64,000 nt of DNA from Clusia tigrina (GCA_920105625.2 OV050030.1:145027877-145091876); one strand, 5' to 3'. Numbered from the stretch's first letter, positions 41,836 through 57,077 are shown. The notes: a model not told the origin generated them from the letters alone. Program-made: numbers and translations.

Positions 41836-43093
41836 TTATGACTGTGCGCGTTCTATGAGTGGACATTTCAAGGTTGTGCTGTAGTCATCCAAAAGTTATA
41901 TCCGGAGGCTGTTTATGTCCATTGTCCTAATCACAGCTTAAATTTAGCCATTGCAAGCTCTTGCAAAATACCCGCTATTAAGAACCGTATTGCTTCAATG
42001 AAGGATACCGTTAATCTTTTTCGAAAATCCCCTAAAGCATGCACAAATATCTCATTCTTAAATCATGCCCAAATTCAAAGCAATTTCGGCTTCTTCGAAA
42101 CGTGTTGGTAGAACACTTTCTTTATTCTTTGATATAGTTCAATTGATCTGTACGGCCTTGGAAGAACTTGATAGTGAAAACTTAAGATGTGACGTATCAA
42201 AGCCACATGCATTGTTGGTTGCAATCAATTCGCCTCAATTTATTATTGCTATGGCGGTACTAATGCCCATTTTTCTTTATCTAAAAATGTGAGCCAATTT
42301 TTGTAGCAATTAGACTGTGATTTGAGCAGTTGCGTTGATTTTGCAAATAATTTGTTTACTGAAGTAAATGAAATGTGTGAGAATGCTGAACAATCATTTA
42401 AATCCATTTTTGAAACAGTGAAAACAATTGCCAAAGAAGTAGATGTAAAAATTAAAATTCCACGTTTGGTTAGTCAGCAAACCAATTGTGATTATTACGA
42501 AGGCGAACCAGAAGAATATTACCGACGTTCAATTTATATACCATATTTGGATCATTTTCTGGAGCAACTCCAAGAACGATTTTTGAAGCATCGCTAGTTG
42601 TTCTCCAAAATTGAAAATATGTTGCCTAATAAGTGCATTAATATCACCGATATACAAATGCAGGAGACAGTTCGTATTTTGGAGTAGCAATGGCCTAACG
42701 ATATAGAAGGTTCCGCTGAAGATTTCGTAGCTGATGTAAAAATGTGGAGATGGAGAAATAAATATTCCTATTTAAATTTATATTAATCAAAATAAATTAA
42801 TTTTCTTATTGCAATTTTTTAATTATATTTTCAGGCACTGTTTGTCTAATAGATTTATAGAATCCTTAAATTGTTGTGATATAAAGATATTTGCAACAAT
42901 TAGTCAATCCCTGCAGATTGGGCAACGTTACCGGTGTCTGCTGGTTCAAGCGAAAAAACATCAAACCGGGGGAGAGAGGCTCAATGGTTTAGCTCGCCTA
43001 AACGTTCACAGGGATTTTGAAGTGAGAATTGAAGACATTTTAGATTCAATGGCCCAAAATAAAAGAAGATGGGGCCTTAACCCCATTCTCTAA
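41836..43093 (+). pseudogene. hAT-like transposase, C-terminal part
   Basis: Resumes with YDCARSMSGHF, then AVYVHC.NHSLNLAIASSC (41915). Degenerate middle pieces at 42322-42597 and the terminal hAT dimerisation motif GGERLNGLARLNVHRDF (42965) follow. A putative intron ends in attatattttcag near 42834. Stops and frameshifts throughout. Confidence 0.78.
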
Positions 43094-43600
43094 GTTTTAT
43101 TTAATGTATAGAAAAAACTAGAAATCTATAAAAAAAACTTAAACTTAAAACACCCCCGAAATTTTTATCTGAGTGTGCGCTATGCTCAAGTACAAATGTT
43201 TTTACAGACATTTCGTTTTAACCACAGAATATAATATATTCAAATGCATTTCCAAATATCTTACTTTTTTGCGGCTGTCTCGATACTTCATTTCTTGCAA
43301 AAAGCCAATAGATGTTATTTAAGCTTTTTCATTTGTTTTAAATTTAGCAAACACTTAATTGAATTTATAATTTGTTATATTTATTGTTTTTTCACTTAAA
43401 GAATTTAATTTCACTTTTTCACTTTAAAACAAAATATTTTCGTGATAAATTGCTCTCAAATTTCTTTTACTCAGCCTCTCTCAAAATACTCTATGCAGAG
43501 CTACCAAAACTCAAAGAATTAATACATTTTTTTAAGATCTGTTCAAAGCCAAGAACGGTTTCACATTCTTAGATCAAAAAGGCACGTAAAATATTGAAAC
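43094..43600. other. Spacer, no gene seen
   Basis: AT-rich, probably the 3' end of the hAT-like element. Nothing recognisable. Confidence 0.55.
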
Positions 43601-43622
43601 ATAAATGATTGCATACTTGTAG

Positions 43623-45340
43623 TTGGTACTTGGAAAAGTTACACGGAAAATCACTATCGGCACCACAACAGTGACACAGGAGTCTGTTGCGGATAATGTG
43701 GACGAATTAATCTTAGGTGTAGATTTTATGATTCGGAATAGATTCATGCTACATTTTAAAAGCCGAATGTTGAAATATGCGAACACCGAAATACATTTTT
43801 ACGTTGCTGAGGATAAGTATGGAGGTATCAAAAAAACCATTGTATCGCAGCAGGCAAAAATCCAACCAAAGTCAGAGGCAGTTATACGGGCCAAAATGGA
43901 CGGAGATGTTGAGAAGAACAAGTTGTGGGTGGTGGAGACTGAACAAAAATTTGTACTGGATGGCATTAAATTGGAAAACCCCTCGTAGAAGAACAGCAGA
44001 GAAGAATAATGCCAGTAAGTAATTGGAAATTGCCAGGCATTTCGGCAATTATAGACTGTGAGAGCCAACCGCTGACACGAAAATAAAGATACCGGCTGAT
44101 AAAAATATACTCGACGATCTAACGAAAGAATGGAGTAAAGACTTATCCACAGGCCAGAGGAAGACTGCTAGCCCACTTTTGGCAAGACATTGGCCAGTAT
44201 TTGCTAAAAAGGGTAAAAACGATGGCAGAAGAAAGATGGTGAAACACACAATCAACACTGGTGATGCCAAACCCATTCGTCAAGCGTCAAGAAGAGTACC
44301 TCTAAGGTGAATGTGTTGCTGAAGGAAATGCATTAGGACAACGTCATTGGGTCATCAGCAAGCCCCTGGAGATTTCCAGTGGTATTAGTCAATAAGAAGG
44401 ATAGCTCCACGCGTTTCGGTGTAGATTATCTGAGACTTAATGAGGTAACGAAGAAAGATAGTTATCCATTACCTCGCAACGATGATATCTTGGACACACT
44501 TTCTGGTTCAAATTGGTTCTCAACGTTGGATTTACAAAGCGGATATTGGCAAGTGGCAGTAGACGAAGAAGACAAGGAAAAGACAGCATTCAGTGCCGGT
44601 GATGGATTGTGGCAATTTTTGGTGATGCCATTCGGTTGTGTAATGCTCCAGTCATAATTGAACTCTTAATGGAAAATGTGCTAAAGGGTATCCACTGGAA
44701 AACGTGTCTGGTGTACCTAGATGACATCATCGTTATGGGAAAGGACTTCGAGGACCACTTGAAGAACTTGGAAGAAGTATTGATGCGATTAGGGGTTTCA
44801 TGGTTGAAGCTGAGCGCAAATAAATGCTCTTTCTTCAAGAAAATCAGGGAAATTAGTGAATTGATGGGCATACGCAAAACTCGCATTGATGGGCATACGC
44901 AAAACTTTACACCCGCAGTCCGATGGAATGGTGGAAACATTTGATTGTACGCTTGAGGAACACCTAAGGAAAGTCGTGGACAGAAATCAAAAAGATTGAA
45001 ATCAACACACACCCTTGTTCCTAATGGCATACCGTTCTGCAACTGCTGATACAACATCTACAACACCAGTCCAGGCTATTTCTGTTTGTGATGTAAGATT
45101 ACCTACAGATTTGAAATTCGGTGCCTACTCATTTGCGGAACTTTCATGTAGCAGTTATATAGCTGAAAAACGAAAAAAGTTGAATGAAATTAATGGAAAC
45201 ATCAGAAATCACACAAAACTGATGAGTGATAAAATGAAAGCCAGATATGATGTACGAGCAAACTCCATGGGATTCCAGGAAGGGCAACTAGCTATGGATC
45301 ATAATTATAACAACAAGATTTAGTGGAGTGCAGTGAAACA
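43623..45340 (+). pseudogene. Relic of the mdg3-like Ty3 element with pol pieces
   Basis: Pieces in order: protease tail (DELILGVDFMIRNRF, 43623-43988), RT (NEVTKKDSYPLPRNDDILD, STLDLQSGYWQVAVDEED, 44379-44657; YLDDIIVMGKDFEDHL near 44720), then a jump near 44900 to integrase (LHPQSDGMVETF, LFLMAYRSATADTTSTTP) and the same tail as in the array (LMSDKMKARYDVRANS). RNase H and most of integrase are deleted. A purine tract and LTR-like start (tgaaacataaatt, 45332) follow. It shows what the array copies have lost. Confidence 0.85.
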
Positions 45341-45540
45341 TAAATTATTGCATACTTTTAGGATACCTCTATTAAGTGCAGTTACTAAGAGAGACACAAA
45401 CTACTCGAAAAAAAAGCTTACTCAAGAATGTTCTCGATTAGATAAGCATTATATACTAATATTCATTATAAATCTTAATAAGCACTCTCATTCGAAGCAT
45501 TTTTGTACTTTTCTTAAGCAGAATTAAAAGTGATTTGGAG
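45332..45540 (+). repeat. LTR remnant of the mdg3-like relic
   Basis: Starts TGAAACATAAATTATTGCAT, aligned with the LTR starts at 10512 and 12797 (ttgcatacttt.agga). Similarity fades within about 100 nt. Confidence 0.5.
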
Positions 45541-46145
45541 TGAATAAGTTATGTTGTTTATAATAAAATTTATATTTTTTTTATCTAAGGCCCCAGTCAA
45601 GGACTTATCTCACGCGCAACCATTGGGACATGTTTCTTACAATTCGGTGCAAATTATTATTTCGGAAGAACTAATGTGCAATATGCATTTTTTCTAATAG
45701 CTAAAACTTAAAACTTAATTGTTGAGCGTTATTAATTATGAAGTTAATCCTTTACCATATAAGGTACTTAATTTTTTTGCAGTTTACTTTAAATCAATGG
45801 TGCACTAGCCTTATACACTCGGTGCACATTTGTTTTTGTAAATGCATTTAGACATAGGCTATGTGTTCTGATACACAGACACAACACTCCGCACTAAGCA
45901 ATGCGAAATACACAAACAATTTTGTCTTTTTAGCTTCTTATGGTTCTTCCTTGCCTATATCAAAGTGTGAAACAACAACACTTTCGAATGCCAATTGACG
46001 ACGATGAAATTCATCGTAATTTTGTTGTTGTCTAACATGTGATTTCATTTGAAAGAAAGTATGCAGCTCCGGATTCAGAAGCACTTAGAAATATCGGTGT
46101 GTGTTTAAGGTTTCAAATTTAAACTTTCCAAAATACCAAATTTTC
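45541..46145. other. Spacer, no gene seen
   Basis: AT-rich sequence without recognisable coding or repeat content. Confidence 0.5.
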
Positions 46146-46148
46146 AAA

Positions 46149-46303
46149 ATGAATAACATATCTTCAAAAAAGAAGTGGGAAAAATACCGTTTTTTTACTC
46201 GTAATTTTAAAGCGGAAGCACAACGCCTAATATGCTTTAAAATAATTAAGACGGATACAAATTACCACATTGAAAGGCATTTTAAAACATTTCATGCATA
46301 TTA
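46149..46303 (+). pseudogene. BED-like zinc-finger fragment of a hAT-type element
   Basis: The peptide SKKKWEKYRFFTRNF, then LICFKIIKTDTNYHIERHF and FHAYY, has the W..FF...C..C(degenerate)...H..H order of the zinc finger found at the start of some hAT-derived proteins (one Cys is replaced). It is cut short by the BEL fragment. Confidence 0.4.
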
Positions 46304-46519
46304 CGTTGCTGATAAGATAATAGGTGGATCAAGAGAACAGTTAGTTGTTATTACACACTCCACCTCAGTCATCATGGTTAACAGCAATTCATCCGTTGGA
46401 TTCCTTGTGGTGTTCATAGCTGCCAATATATTTTTTACGGAGCGGACAAGTCTCTCCCAGCTTCCATCCATATGTGGAGCTGCTGGTGGTATGAAATTCC
46501 ATTTCATTCCCGAACTCAC
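46301..46519 (-). pseudogene. BEL/Pao integrase fragment
   Basis: Minus-strand peptide GMKWNFIPPAAPHMDGSWER, then LVRSVKNILAAM and PTDELLLTMMTEVECVI. This is the region around the catalytic Glu of BEL integrases (usually PPAAPHFGGLWE). Only this piece is present and it is unrelated to the BEL element at 56306-63166 at close range. Confidence 0.8.
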
Positions 46520-46747
46520 GGGTGAGTCACGAGAGTCTATACTGTTCGGACGTGTTTTTGTGCGCTCAGTGTTTGATTGGATTTACATATTTCTCAAATA
46601 TTATTTTGTTGTATTAATATTATCAATTAAATCAAAATAATCTCGAGACATATGTATAACAGCTCGTTTAATAATTTAAATACATATATGAAATATAATT
46701 CAAAAAGTAAACACTAAAAATATAAACATAAACATATACACAAAGCT

Positions 46748-48298
46748 ATGAGTGTCGCGCACTCTCCTCATAGAGAGCGTCGGCACTCAGTGCATATACC
46801 CGTTGCACCAAACAATAACACTACAATACAATACGGCATATTATCGGCAACAGCAATGCCACTAGCAGAGTCATCATCTGTGTCAGTAGCAGCATTGGCA
46901 ACAGCAGCAACCTCAACAGAAAAGTCGATCCCAGTAACTGTCGCTACAGGAAAGAGCGCGATGACTTTCGTTGAAACAACAACGAAGGCAAGGCAGCCCA
47001 GCATAGCGCCGTCACCAAACTCAGCACCAGTAAGGAGTCCAGCAACAATTCCTCTGCAGGCGGTAATAAACGGTGAGGTAAAGAAAATAAAAAAAGTGGC
47101 GGTAGTGCAGACTGGTATTGACCGCTACATTAACATTAATATTAAAAGAAAGATAAGTCCACAAAAGGTCATGGGCGTCGCCAAAAGGGCAAACACAACA
47201 AACTCAGATGCTCCTCTGGAGAATAATAGATTTGCACTTCTTAGTGTAGAGAATTCTACTAATAAATCGAAAGGTGAACCTGTAGTCAGTAACGCCAGAC
47301 CGCCACCAATTTACCTGCGCGAGCGTAGTTCCAATCAATTAGTATTGAACATCGCAAATATTATAGGCACAAATAATTTTCACATTGTGCATCTTAGAAA
47401 AGGTAGTATTGAGGAGACAAAGATACAGGCATATAGTGAAAAGCACTATCGTGATATTATAAATTTTTTAACGGGGAACAAGAAAAACTCTTATTCCTAT
47501 CAGCTAAAGAGCTCAAAAGGCCTTGTTATTGTTTTAAAAGGAATCGAAGCCACAGTAGATTCTGGCGATATTAAAGAGGCTCTTGAAGAGCAAGGGTTCC
47601 CCGTTAAGGTTGTGATAAATATTGTGAATAGAAATAAGGTTGCACAACCTATATTTAAAGTTGAACTGCTCCCCAACTCAACCCAGCTTAAAAAGAACGA
47701 GACGCACCCAATATATAACCTAAGATATCTTTTACACCGCAGAATTACGGTTGAAGAACCGCACAAACGTAACGGCCCAATACAATGTATGAATTGTCAA
47801 GAATTCGGGCACTCTAAATCATACTGCACTCTGCGCAGTGTTTGTGTAGTTTGCGGTGATCTCCACCCCACAAGTACTTGCACCGTAGCTAAAGCTGACA
47901 CATCCGCAAAGAAATGTAGTAACTGTGGTGGTAGCCACACGGAAAATTACAGAGGTTGCCATGTATATAAAGATTTAAAAGCAAAACTGTCGCAGAGTAT
48001 ACAATTAAAACGTAACTTATCCCCAAATCCTATTTATATCCAGCCTGCCACCTCAAATCCTCAGATAGGTAACCCTATAATGCAAAAACCTAATTCTGGT
48101 CAAGCAACCTACGCAAGTGTTCTGCAGGGTAACGTACGGCAAGTTAACAATAACCATGCATCTAATAGTGGAGTAGAAGCCATGATCGTAAATCTTACTC
48201 AGTGTATGACTCAATTCATGTCTACAGTGCAAAATATGCTACAAGATTTGATTAAAGCTCAAAATCAGATGATCCAAACTCTTGTAAGTAAAAAATGA
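46748..48298 (+). CDS. Jockey ORF1 protein (nucleic-acid binding), intact
   Basis: A 516-codon ORF. The N-terminal ~170 residues are Ser/Thr/Ala-rich. PPPIYLRERSSNQLVLNIAN opens an RRM-like segment (about 190-330) that includes SSKGLVIVLKGIEATVDSGD. Three zinc knuckles follow near residues 344-402: CMNCQEFGHSKSYC, CVVCGDLHPTSTC, CSNCGGSHTENYRGC. A C-terminal hydrophobic helix (MLQDLIKAQNQMIQTL) ends it. It binds LINE RNA in known relatives. The frame is unbroken, unlike every other Jockey ORF here. ORF2 begins at the ATGA overlap at its stop. Confidence 0.92.
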   Translation: MSVAHSPHRERRHSVHIPVAPNNNTTIQYGILSATAMPLAESSSVSVAALATAATSTEKSIPVTVATGKSAMTFVETTTKARQPSIAPSPNSAPVRSPATIPLQAVINGEVKKIKKVAVVQTGIDRYININIKRKISPQKVMGVAKRANTTNSDAPLENNRFALLSVENSTNKSKGEPVVSNARPPPIYLRERSSNQLVLNIANIIGTNNFHIVHLRKGSIEETKIQAYSEKHYRDIINFLTGNKKNSYSYQLKSSKGLVIVLKGIEATVDSGDIKEALEEQGFPVKVVINIVNRNKVAQPIFKVELLPNSTQLKKNETHPIYNLRYLLHRRITVEEPHKRNGPIQCMNCQEFGHSKSYCTLRSVCVVCGDLHPTSTCTVAKADTSAKKCSNCGGSHTENYRGCHVYKDLKAKLSQSIQLKRNLSPNPIYIQPATSNPQIGNPIMQKPNSGQATYASVLQGNVRQVNNNHASNSGVEAMIVNLTQCMTQFMSTVQNMLQDLIKAQNQMIQTLVSKK

Positions 48299-51200
48299 GT
48301 TTGTGAAAAATATGTTTACGGAACGCAAACGGTGTTAACCAGCATAAACTAGCCCTTAATAATTTTCTACATGATCACGAAATTGATGTTATGCTTTTGT
48401 CTGAAACACATCTCACAAACAAATACAACTTTCATCTCCCAGGCTTCAAATTTTATAACACAAATCATCCTGATGATAAGACACATGGCAGTACGGCCAT
48501 TCTAATCAGAAATCGGCTTAAGCATCATCTTGTGCAATCTCATTCGATGCAATGGATGCAAGCTACATCAGTATCTATTAAAAATCGTGGCAAAGACCTG
48601 ACGCTTTCAGCTATATACTGCCCACCCCGTTTTACTGTAACAGAAACTCAATTTAAAGAACTTTTTGATTCCCTTGGTGATAGATTTCTAGCTGGCGGTG
48701 ATTATAATGCGAAACATAAACACTGGGGCTCTCGCCTAATTCATCCAAAAGGCCGACAATTGTACAATGCAATAACTAACAGACATAGTAAATTCGATTT
48801 TGTCTCACCAGGACAGCCCACTTATTAGCCAACAGACCCAAAGAAAATTATTGATCTTCCTGATGTTGCTATATCTAAAAATATAGATAGGTCTTTAGTA
48901 TCAGCGGAAACCTGTGTCGATCTGTCCTCTGTCCACTCGACTGTAATAATCAACCTTTATGAACAACCAGAATATACAAGCCCACAGTTTCGCCTAGGGA
49001 CCAACCAAACCGATTGGTTAAAATACAAAAAGTATATTAGTAGTCATATCTCTACAAGAGTTGAGGTAAAACATGCAGATGATATAGATAATAATATTGA
49101 TATTTTCAACTCCATGCTAGCGACTGCAGCCGTAGTGGCAACGCCAAAAAATACTTCTAGAAAGTGCAAGTATGCCTGTATAAATAGCCAAATTGAAAAC
49201 TTGTAGCACAGAAACGACGGCTGCGCCGAGATTGGCATAAACATCGCTCACCCATCTCTAAATACAATCTTAAAGCAGCCGAAAGGGCGCTTAACCATGC
49301 GCTTACAAAGGAGGAGGATAAAAACCTAAAAGAGTACCTGAAGAAGGTAACCCCAAATTCTACCGAAAGGTATTCCCTTTGGAAGGCATCTAAAAACTTT
49401 AAGCCTCCAATGGAAGGTGTAAAACCTCTAAGAAACCCGTACGGCGCGTGGGCTCAAAGCGATCAAGAAAAAGCACTCTGCTTTGCACAACATCTATGCA
49501 ACGTGTTCCAGCCGAATATGGCTACAAACTCCTTTGCACTGCCTGCCTTACCTTGCAGTACTGAGATTGCTCAGCCTATTAAAATTTCCCTTCCAGAAAT
49601 AGCCAAACAAATTAAACAACTGAACCCAAAAAAATCACCTGGATTCGATAATATTACCCCGAAAATGCTAAAACAGTTACCAGATTCTGCATCAGCATTT
49701 CTCTGTAAGCTTTTTAACGCAATCTTGGGCATCGGTTACTATCCGAATGCATGGAAGAAGTCTCAGATATGTATGATAGCTAAACCTGGAAAAGACGTAA
49801 CGCTACCGTCATCATATACGAGGTGTGATCAAAAGATAACCGTTATTTTCATCTGTTCGTGAGTTACGTATGTTCGATGTTCGCATTTTTTTTTTTATGT
49901 TGGTACACATGTCTGTTATATATGTTGGCAATACCAACCATTTTGGATTGTCAGTTTGTTTTTGACAGATAAAAAGGTTAGTCGTGTTTTGGTGTGCTCT
50001 TCGATTTTGTACTATTCGAAAAAATGGATCAAAGAAACTGTATTCAGTTTTGTGTAAAAAATGAAATTAAACGCGCAAGGACATTTGAAATGTTGACTGT
50101 GGCCTTTGGCGAGTCTACTATGAGCAGCACACAAGTTCAATTGTGGTATAACCGGTTTAAGGAAGGCCGAGAAGATGTCAATGACGATGCTCGTCCTGGT
50201 CGCCCGAGCACGTCAACAACCGATGAAAACATTGACGCAGTGAAGAAAATAATTTTGGATAATCGTCGAATCACTATCAGAGAGGTTGCTGATGATGTTG
50301 GCATATCGTTCGGCTCATGCCAAGGAATTTTTACGGATGTTTTAGGCATGAAACGAAGATTGTTCCAAAATTGCTAAATTTTGAGCAAAAACAACGTCGC
50401 ATGGACATCGCTCAGGAGCTGTTATTGGCCAAAAACAAAACCGTTATCATGCCTCAACCACCGTATTCACCGGACTTAGCCCCCGCTGACTTTTTCCTCT
50501 TTCCAAAACTGAAGACACCGTTGAAAGGAAAGCGTTTTGCTACGATTGAGGAGATAAAAGAAAAATCGAAACAGGAGCTGTTGGCGATACCAAAAAAAGC
50601 GTTTCAGAAGTGTTTCGAGGATAGGAAACAACGCTGGCATAAGAGTATTATATCTGAGGGGAATTACTTTAAAGGGGACAAGGTAGTTGTTGATGAAAAA
50701 ATAAATACTTTATTTTTTGATCACACAATCACGGTTATTTTTTGATCACACCTCCTATCAGCCTGTTGCCTTACCTTTCCAAATTGTTTGAGAAACTACT
50801 ATTAAATAAACTATCTGCTTTTCTTCATGAACATAGCGTAATACCGCAACACCAATTCGGTTTTCGCGAAAAGCACAGCACTATTGAGCAAGTGAATCGA
50901 ATTTCAAATGAAATAAGAAAAGCATTTGAGCTCGGGGAGTTTTGCTCTGCAATATTCCTTGACGTGGCTCAAGCATTTGATATGGTATGTTCTCCCAAAA
51001 AGCTATCATAAAATTCTTGAGTCTTACTTATCCAATAGACGTTTCAGGGTAAAAGTAAACGAATTCATTTCCGAAGATTTTCCAATTTTAGCAGGTGTGC
51101 CCCAAGGTAGCGTTCTAGGCCCTACATTATATGTAATATTCACATCTGATACTCCTATAAGTGAAAGCACGCTAGTTTCAACATTTGCGGATGATACCGC

Positions 51201-51562
51201 CATACTTACTTACAATAAATGTTCGGTAAAGACGTCGAGAGCACTTATTTAGGGTAGAAGAATGGCTAGGAATGTGGCATATAAAAGTGAATGAGCAAAA
51301 AAGCAAGCACGTAACATTCTCTTTTAGGCCTGGTACGTGTCCAGCCATTCGGATCAATAATATCGAGATTCCACAAGCTAATGAAGTCACCTATCTCGGC
51401 ATTCATTTAGACAGGCGCTTAACTTGGCGTACGCACATTTCAGCTAAAATTTTAAATATGAAGTTGAAGGTCGCCAATCTACATTGGCTAATTAACCATA
51501 AATCTACCTTAAGTCTGGAATATAAAATCCTCCTATACAATGTAGTTTTTAAGCCGATATGA
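48295..51562 (+). pseudogene. Jockey ORF2 (endonuclease-RT), broken and 3' truncated
   Basis: The start ATG overlaps the ORF1 stop, but a TGA follows at codon 4. Endonuclease 48391-48828: LLSETHLTN, LAGGDYNAKHKHWGS, stop at GQPTY. RT 49410-51562: ITPKMLKQLPD, KPGKDVTLPSSY, then after the mariner PISLLPYLSKLFEKLLL, IFLDVAQAFDM, AGVPQGSVLGP and FADDTAIL (51180). It ends mid-domain at 51562. Confidence 0.88.
49819..50755 (+). mobile_element. Mariner element, internally deleted, inserted in Jockey ORF2
   Basis: Inverted ends CGAGGTGTGATCAAAA and GGAGGTGTGATCAAAA with TA on each side (49817-49818, 50756-50757). Transposase N-terminus starts at 50024 (MDQRNCIQFCVKNEIKR) with HTH and linker (GRPSTSTTDENI). 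A frameshift near 50360 follows, then NFEQKQRRMDIAQELL joins directly to PPYSPDLAPADFFLFPKLK. The first two catalytic Asp blocks are deleted; only the third remains. Confidence 0.88.
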
Positions 51563-52094
51563 AATTATTTATTAGATATTTGTAAGCTTATTAATTTATT
51601 TATTAGATATTTGTAAGCTTTGTAAAATCTTTGTTGGTTTCAATTGAAAAAATAATATAAATAAATCCACGTCTAATCAAAAAATATATAGTCGTATGTA
51701 TGTATACATTAGTTATTTATTAGTTATTTATATATGAGTAAGTCGATAGTCGTCAATTCTGTGTATATGAAGATTATTTTTGTAACGAATTTATTGACAA
51801 AACAAGTTGCAACAAGAGTTGCAATTGCGTATGTGTGGTTATGCCACCGTAATAGTTTTTCAGAAGAAGAAGAATTATTGAAACATTTTTTGGCAGATCT
51901 TATAGCTATTTCGGGCAAGCCACTTGGCCTCATCAGAGATCTTTCAATGAAAGGCAATTTTTTCCCCAAGCATTTTTTATTATGTCTCAGAAATCAACAG
52001 CACACCAATCGAACCTGGGCCTACAGCTGTTGTAATCTGTCCATCCAGACAATTACGCTAACTGCAGGTGGTGAACTGACTGATCAAATTCTGT
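51563..52094. other. Unassigned stretch with one open frame
   Basis: A 25-bp direct repeat (ttatttattagatatttgta..., 51566 and 51597). A 129-codon frame at 51734-52123 shows no family feature to me (it includes EEEELLKHFLADLIA) and may be chance. Confidence 0.4.
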
Positions 52095-54945
<2,851 letters not shown>

Positions 54946-55325
54946 CTAGATCGCTGCATTCACCCCAACGAGCGGTAGTAAATATCTGTCCTGAAGCGGA
55001 TAGGTTGTAGGGGTTGATGCGAATCTGGATACCTGGCTACGCTTCAGTTCAGCTCAAGGATAATGGGCGTGTAGTTGTATCTTCCTCCTACTGTGAAGGT
55101 CGCTTCATGATAATTGAGTTATATAATGTATATAGAGTCAAGGTACTGGACAATAAAACGATAATAGGAAATAGTCTACCAGCGGGACTAGTACGGGATA
55201 GGGAGCTTGGAGAAGAAATTTTTGTTTAAACTTTTTACTTAATTGGATCTTCTAATTTAATTTAGTACTAATAATAACTTAACAAATTTATACAAACACA
55301 AAAAGTTTAAAGTTTTTAGTTAATC
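54946..55325. other. Junction between two Jockey relics
   Basis: No gene is recognised. The ORF at 55014-55229 (plus) carries no known domain. Since copy 4 (ORF2 end) lies upstream in the minus direction, this must hold the boundary between two LINEs. Confidence 0.45.
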
Positions 55326-56305
55326 GTTGCCGCTGCTTCGAGCGAAATTAGTTTCAAAGTTTTCTTACAATACGGTGAACTTGTTCTGTGCTTTTCGCGG
55401 AAGCCAAACTGGTGATCTAGTATTACATTTTTCCATTTATGGCAGTTTTAATCCTCTTTGTTACCAACTTTTCGAAAAGCTTTTAAAAAATTGATAATAA
55501 GCTTAAAGGTCTATAAGATTCCACCTTTGTCAGGTCTTTGCCAGGCTTGGGAATCACCGTTATTTGGAGGTTTTCCAAATTTAGAGGAATGAGCCAGTAC
55601 GTATTATACCATTAAAAATATGCAGGGAATGTTATATGGCTACTATTGGAGATTCTTTTATCATCTGTCCTGTTATTAAGTCACACCCTGGAGCTTTTTT
55701 TACATCTAATTCGTTAATAGCGTCTACCAATTCTTTTTTGTGACTGCTATTCCTGGCTTATTTGGGTTATCGCTGGCGTGAGGAGATTTGGATTCATGAA
55801 TAGCAAGGTTAGGAGGAAACACTTGCTTAGAATGAGTTGCGAAAACGTGTCCTTTTTCGGCATTGCTGTTTGCTTAGTCGCCATTTGGGAGAAGGATTGG
55901 TGACTCAGCAAATATTGGTCTTCGCAAGTTTTTAGCTGCTCGCCGGTTTCGAAACTAGGACCTTTTTGTAGTCTCGTTTCGACAACATTTGGGATTTGTG
56001 TGTTATTATTGTCGGAGTATGATCCGAGGACAGATCTAGCGATGGTTGCACGTGGGAGTGAATGTTGTGTAAGCCTTTAGCGACTCCGAAGGTTATGGGG
56101 TCTGGTATCTTACCTTTATCTGTAGGCCAATATGTGGGGCTGCCACAAGATAAAACGTCCATCCTTAGTTTAGTTATAGCCTTCTCCTCTTTGGAGCTAC
56201 TAGGCGAGAGCCCCAATGTGAATGTTTGGCATTGAAATCTCCAGCGGCGATAAATTTATTATCGAGAGTACCAAAAAAGTGCTTATATTGGTCTTCCTCT
56301 ATATT

Positions 56306-56914
56306 TGTATCGAATCGACAATGAAACTATGGCAATACTTACTGCAATCCGACTTAAATAAAAACACAATTGTTTTAAGTGGAAAAGCATACGAAAAACC
56401 ACTTTTTATTGCTCTTATAATTATGCACATACATATATAGCTCAACAATAAATCGGCATGTATGCGATACATGTATATATGTACGAGTATATACAGTTAG
56501 TGAATATGCACAAGCTCTTGCGCGTTTAGCTCAATTGCTCTCATATGCATGAACGGACCTGCATATGGATGTGTAAATAGGTACGTTTATGTATATATAT
56601 ACTGTATAATGCAATGTGAACATAAATATAGTCAGCGTATATAATCTAAACGTGACTATGCTCTCGAATACCTGTGGCACCGCTCATAATTGCTCCTGTG
56701 TATAGGCTCTGTATAAGCTCCCCTGCTCCGCACCGCTCTCCTGGCTCAGCTCCCTGCACATAGATTGCACCGCACTGCTCCTTGTGCTCTCACGCACTGC
56801 CCCATTGGCACAACCGCACAGCTCCATCGTCAGAAACGAACTAAACTTTAAAATACTTGCTGAACCTATTTTCGCTATGTGCGAAAACTCAAATGCATGG
56901 CTGCATTTGATACA
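56306..56914 (-). repeat. 3' LTR of the BEL element
   Basis: TGTATCGAATCG to GCATTTGATACA; ATATT duplication on its left side. Confidence 0.95.
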
Positions 56915-57077
56915 GTCCCCGCGAGCAAGAGAAGGACCTCTTGTCTTTGCTTTCATAAAGCCGCCCTCTATTCGCTCGGGTCAATTGGAAGCACACATAT
57001 CTTCTGAACAGGCCTTGTCAGACGGTTTGTGGCCGTCTGCACAATGACTGAACATATTATACCATCTCGGCTCCTTA

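Larger units (their letters stand above)
33385..43093 (+). mobile_element. hAT-like (DUF4371/ZMYM1-type) transposase gene, split by an LTR element
   Basis: The left part (33385-34226) encodes a TTF-type zinc finger and the start of DUF4371. The right part (41836-43093) continues the domain exactly where it stops and ends with the hAT dimerisation motif. The 412-like element at 34227-41835 interrupts it between MGQG and YDCARSMSGHF with a TTAT duplication. Terminal inverted repeats were not identified. Confidence 0.8.
46748..51562 (+). mobile_element. Jockey-clade LINE, copy 2, split by a mariner
   Basis: Intact ORF1, broken ORF2, no poly(A): the RT region ends abruptly near 51562. Interrupted at 49819-50755 by a mariner. 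Same family as 29344-33209. Confidence 0.9.
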
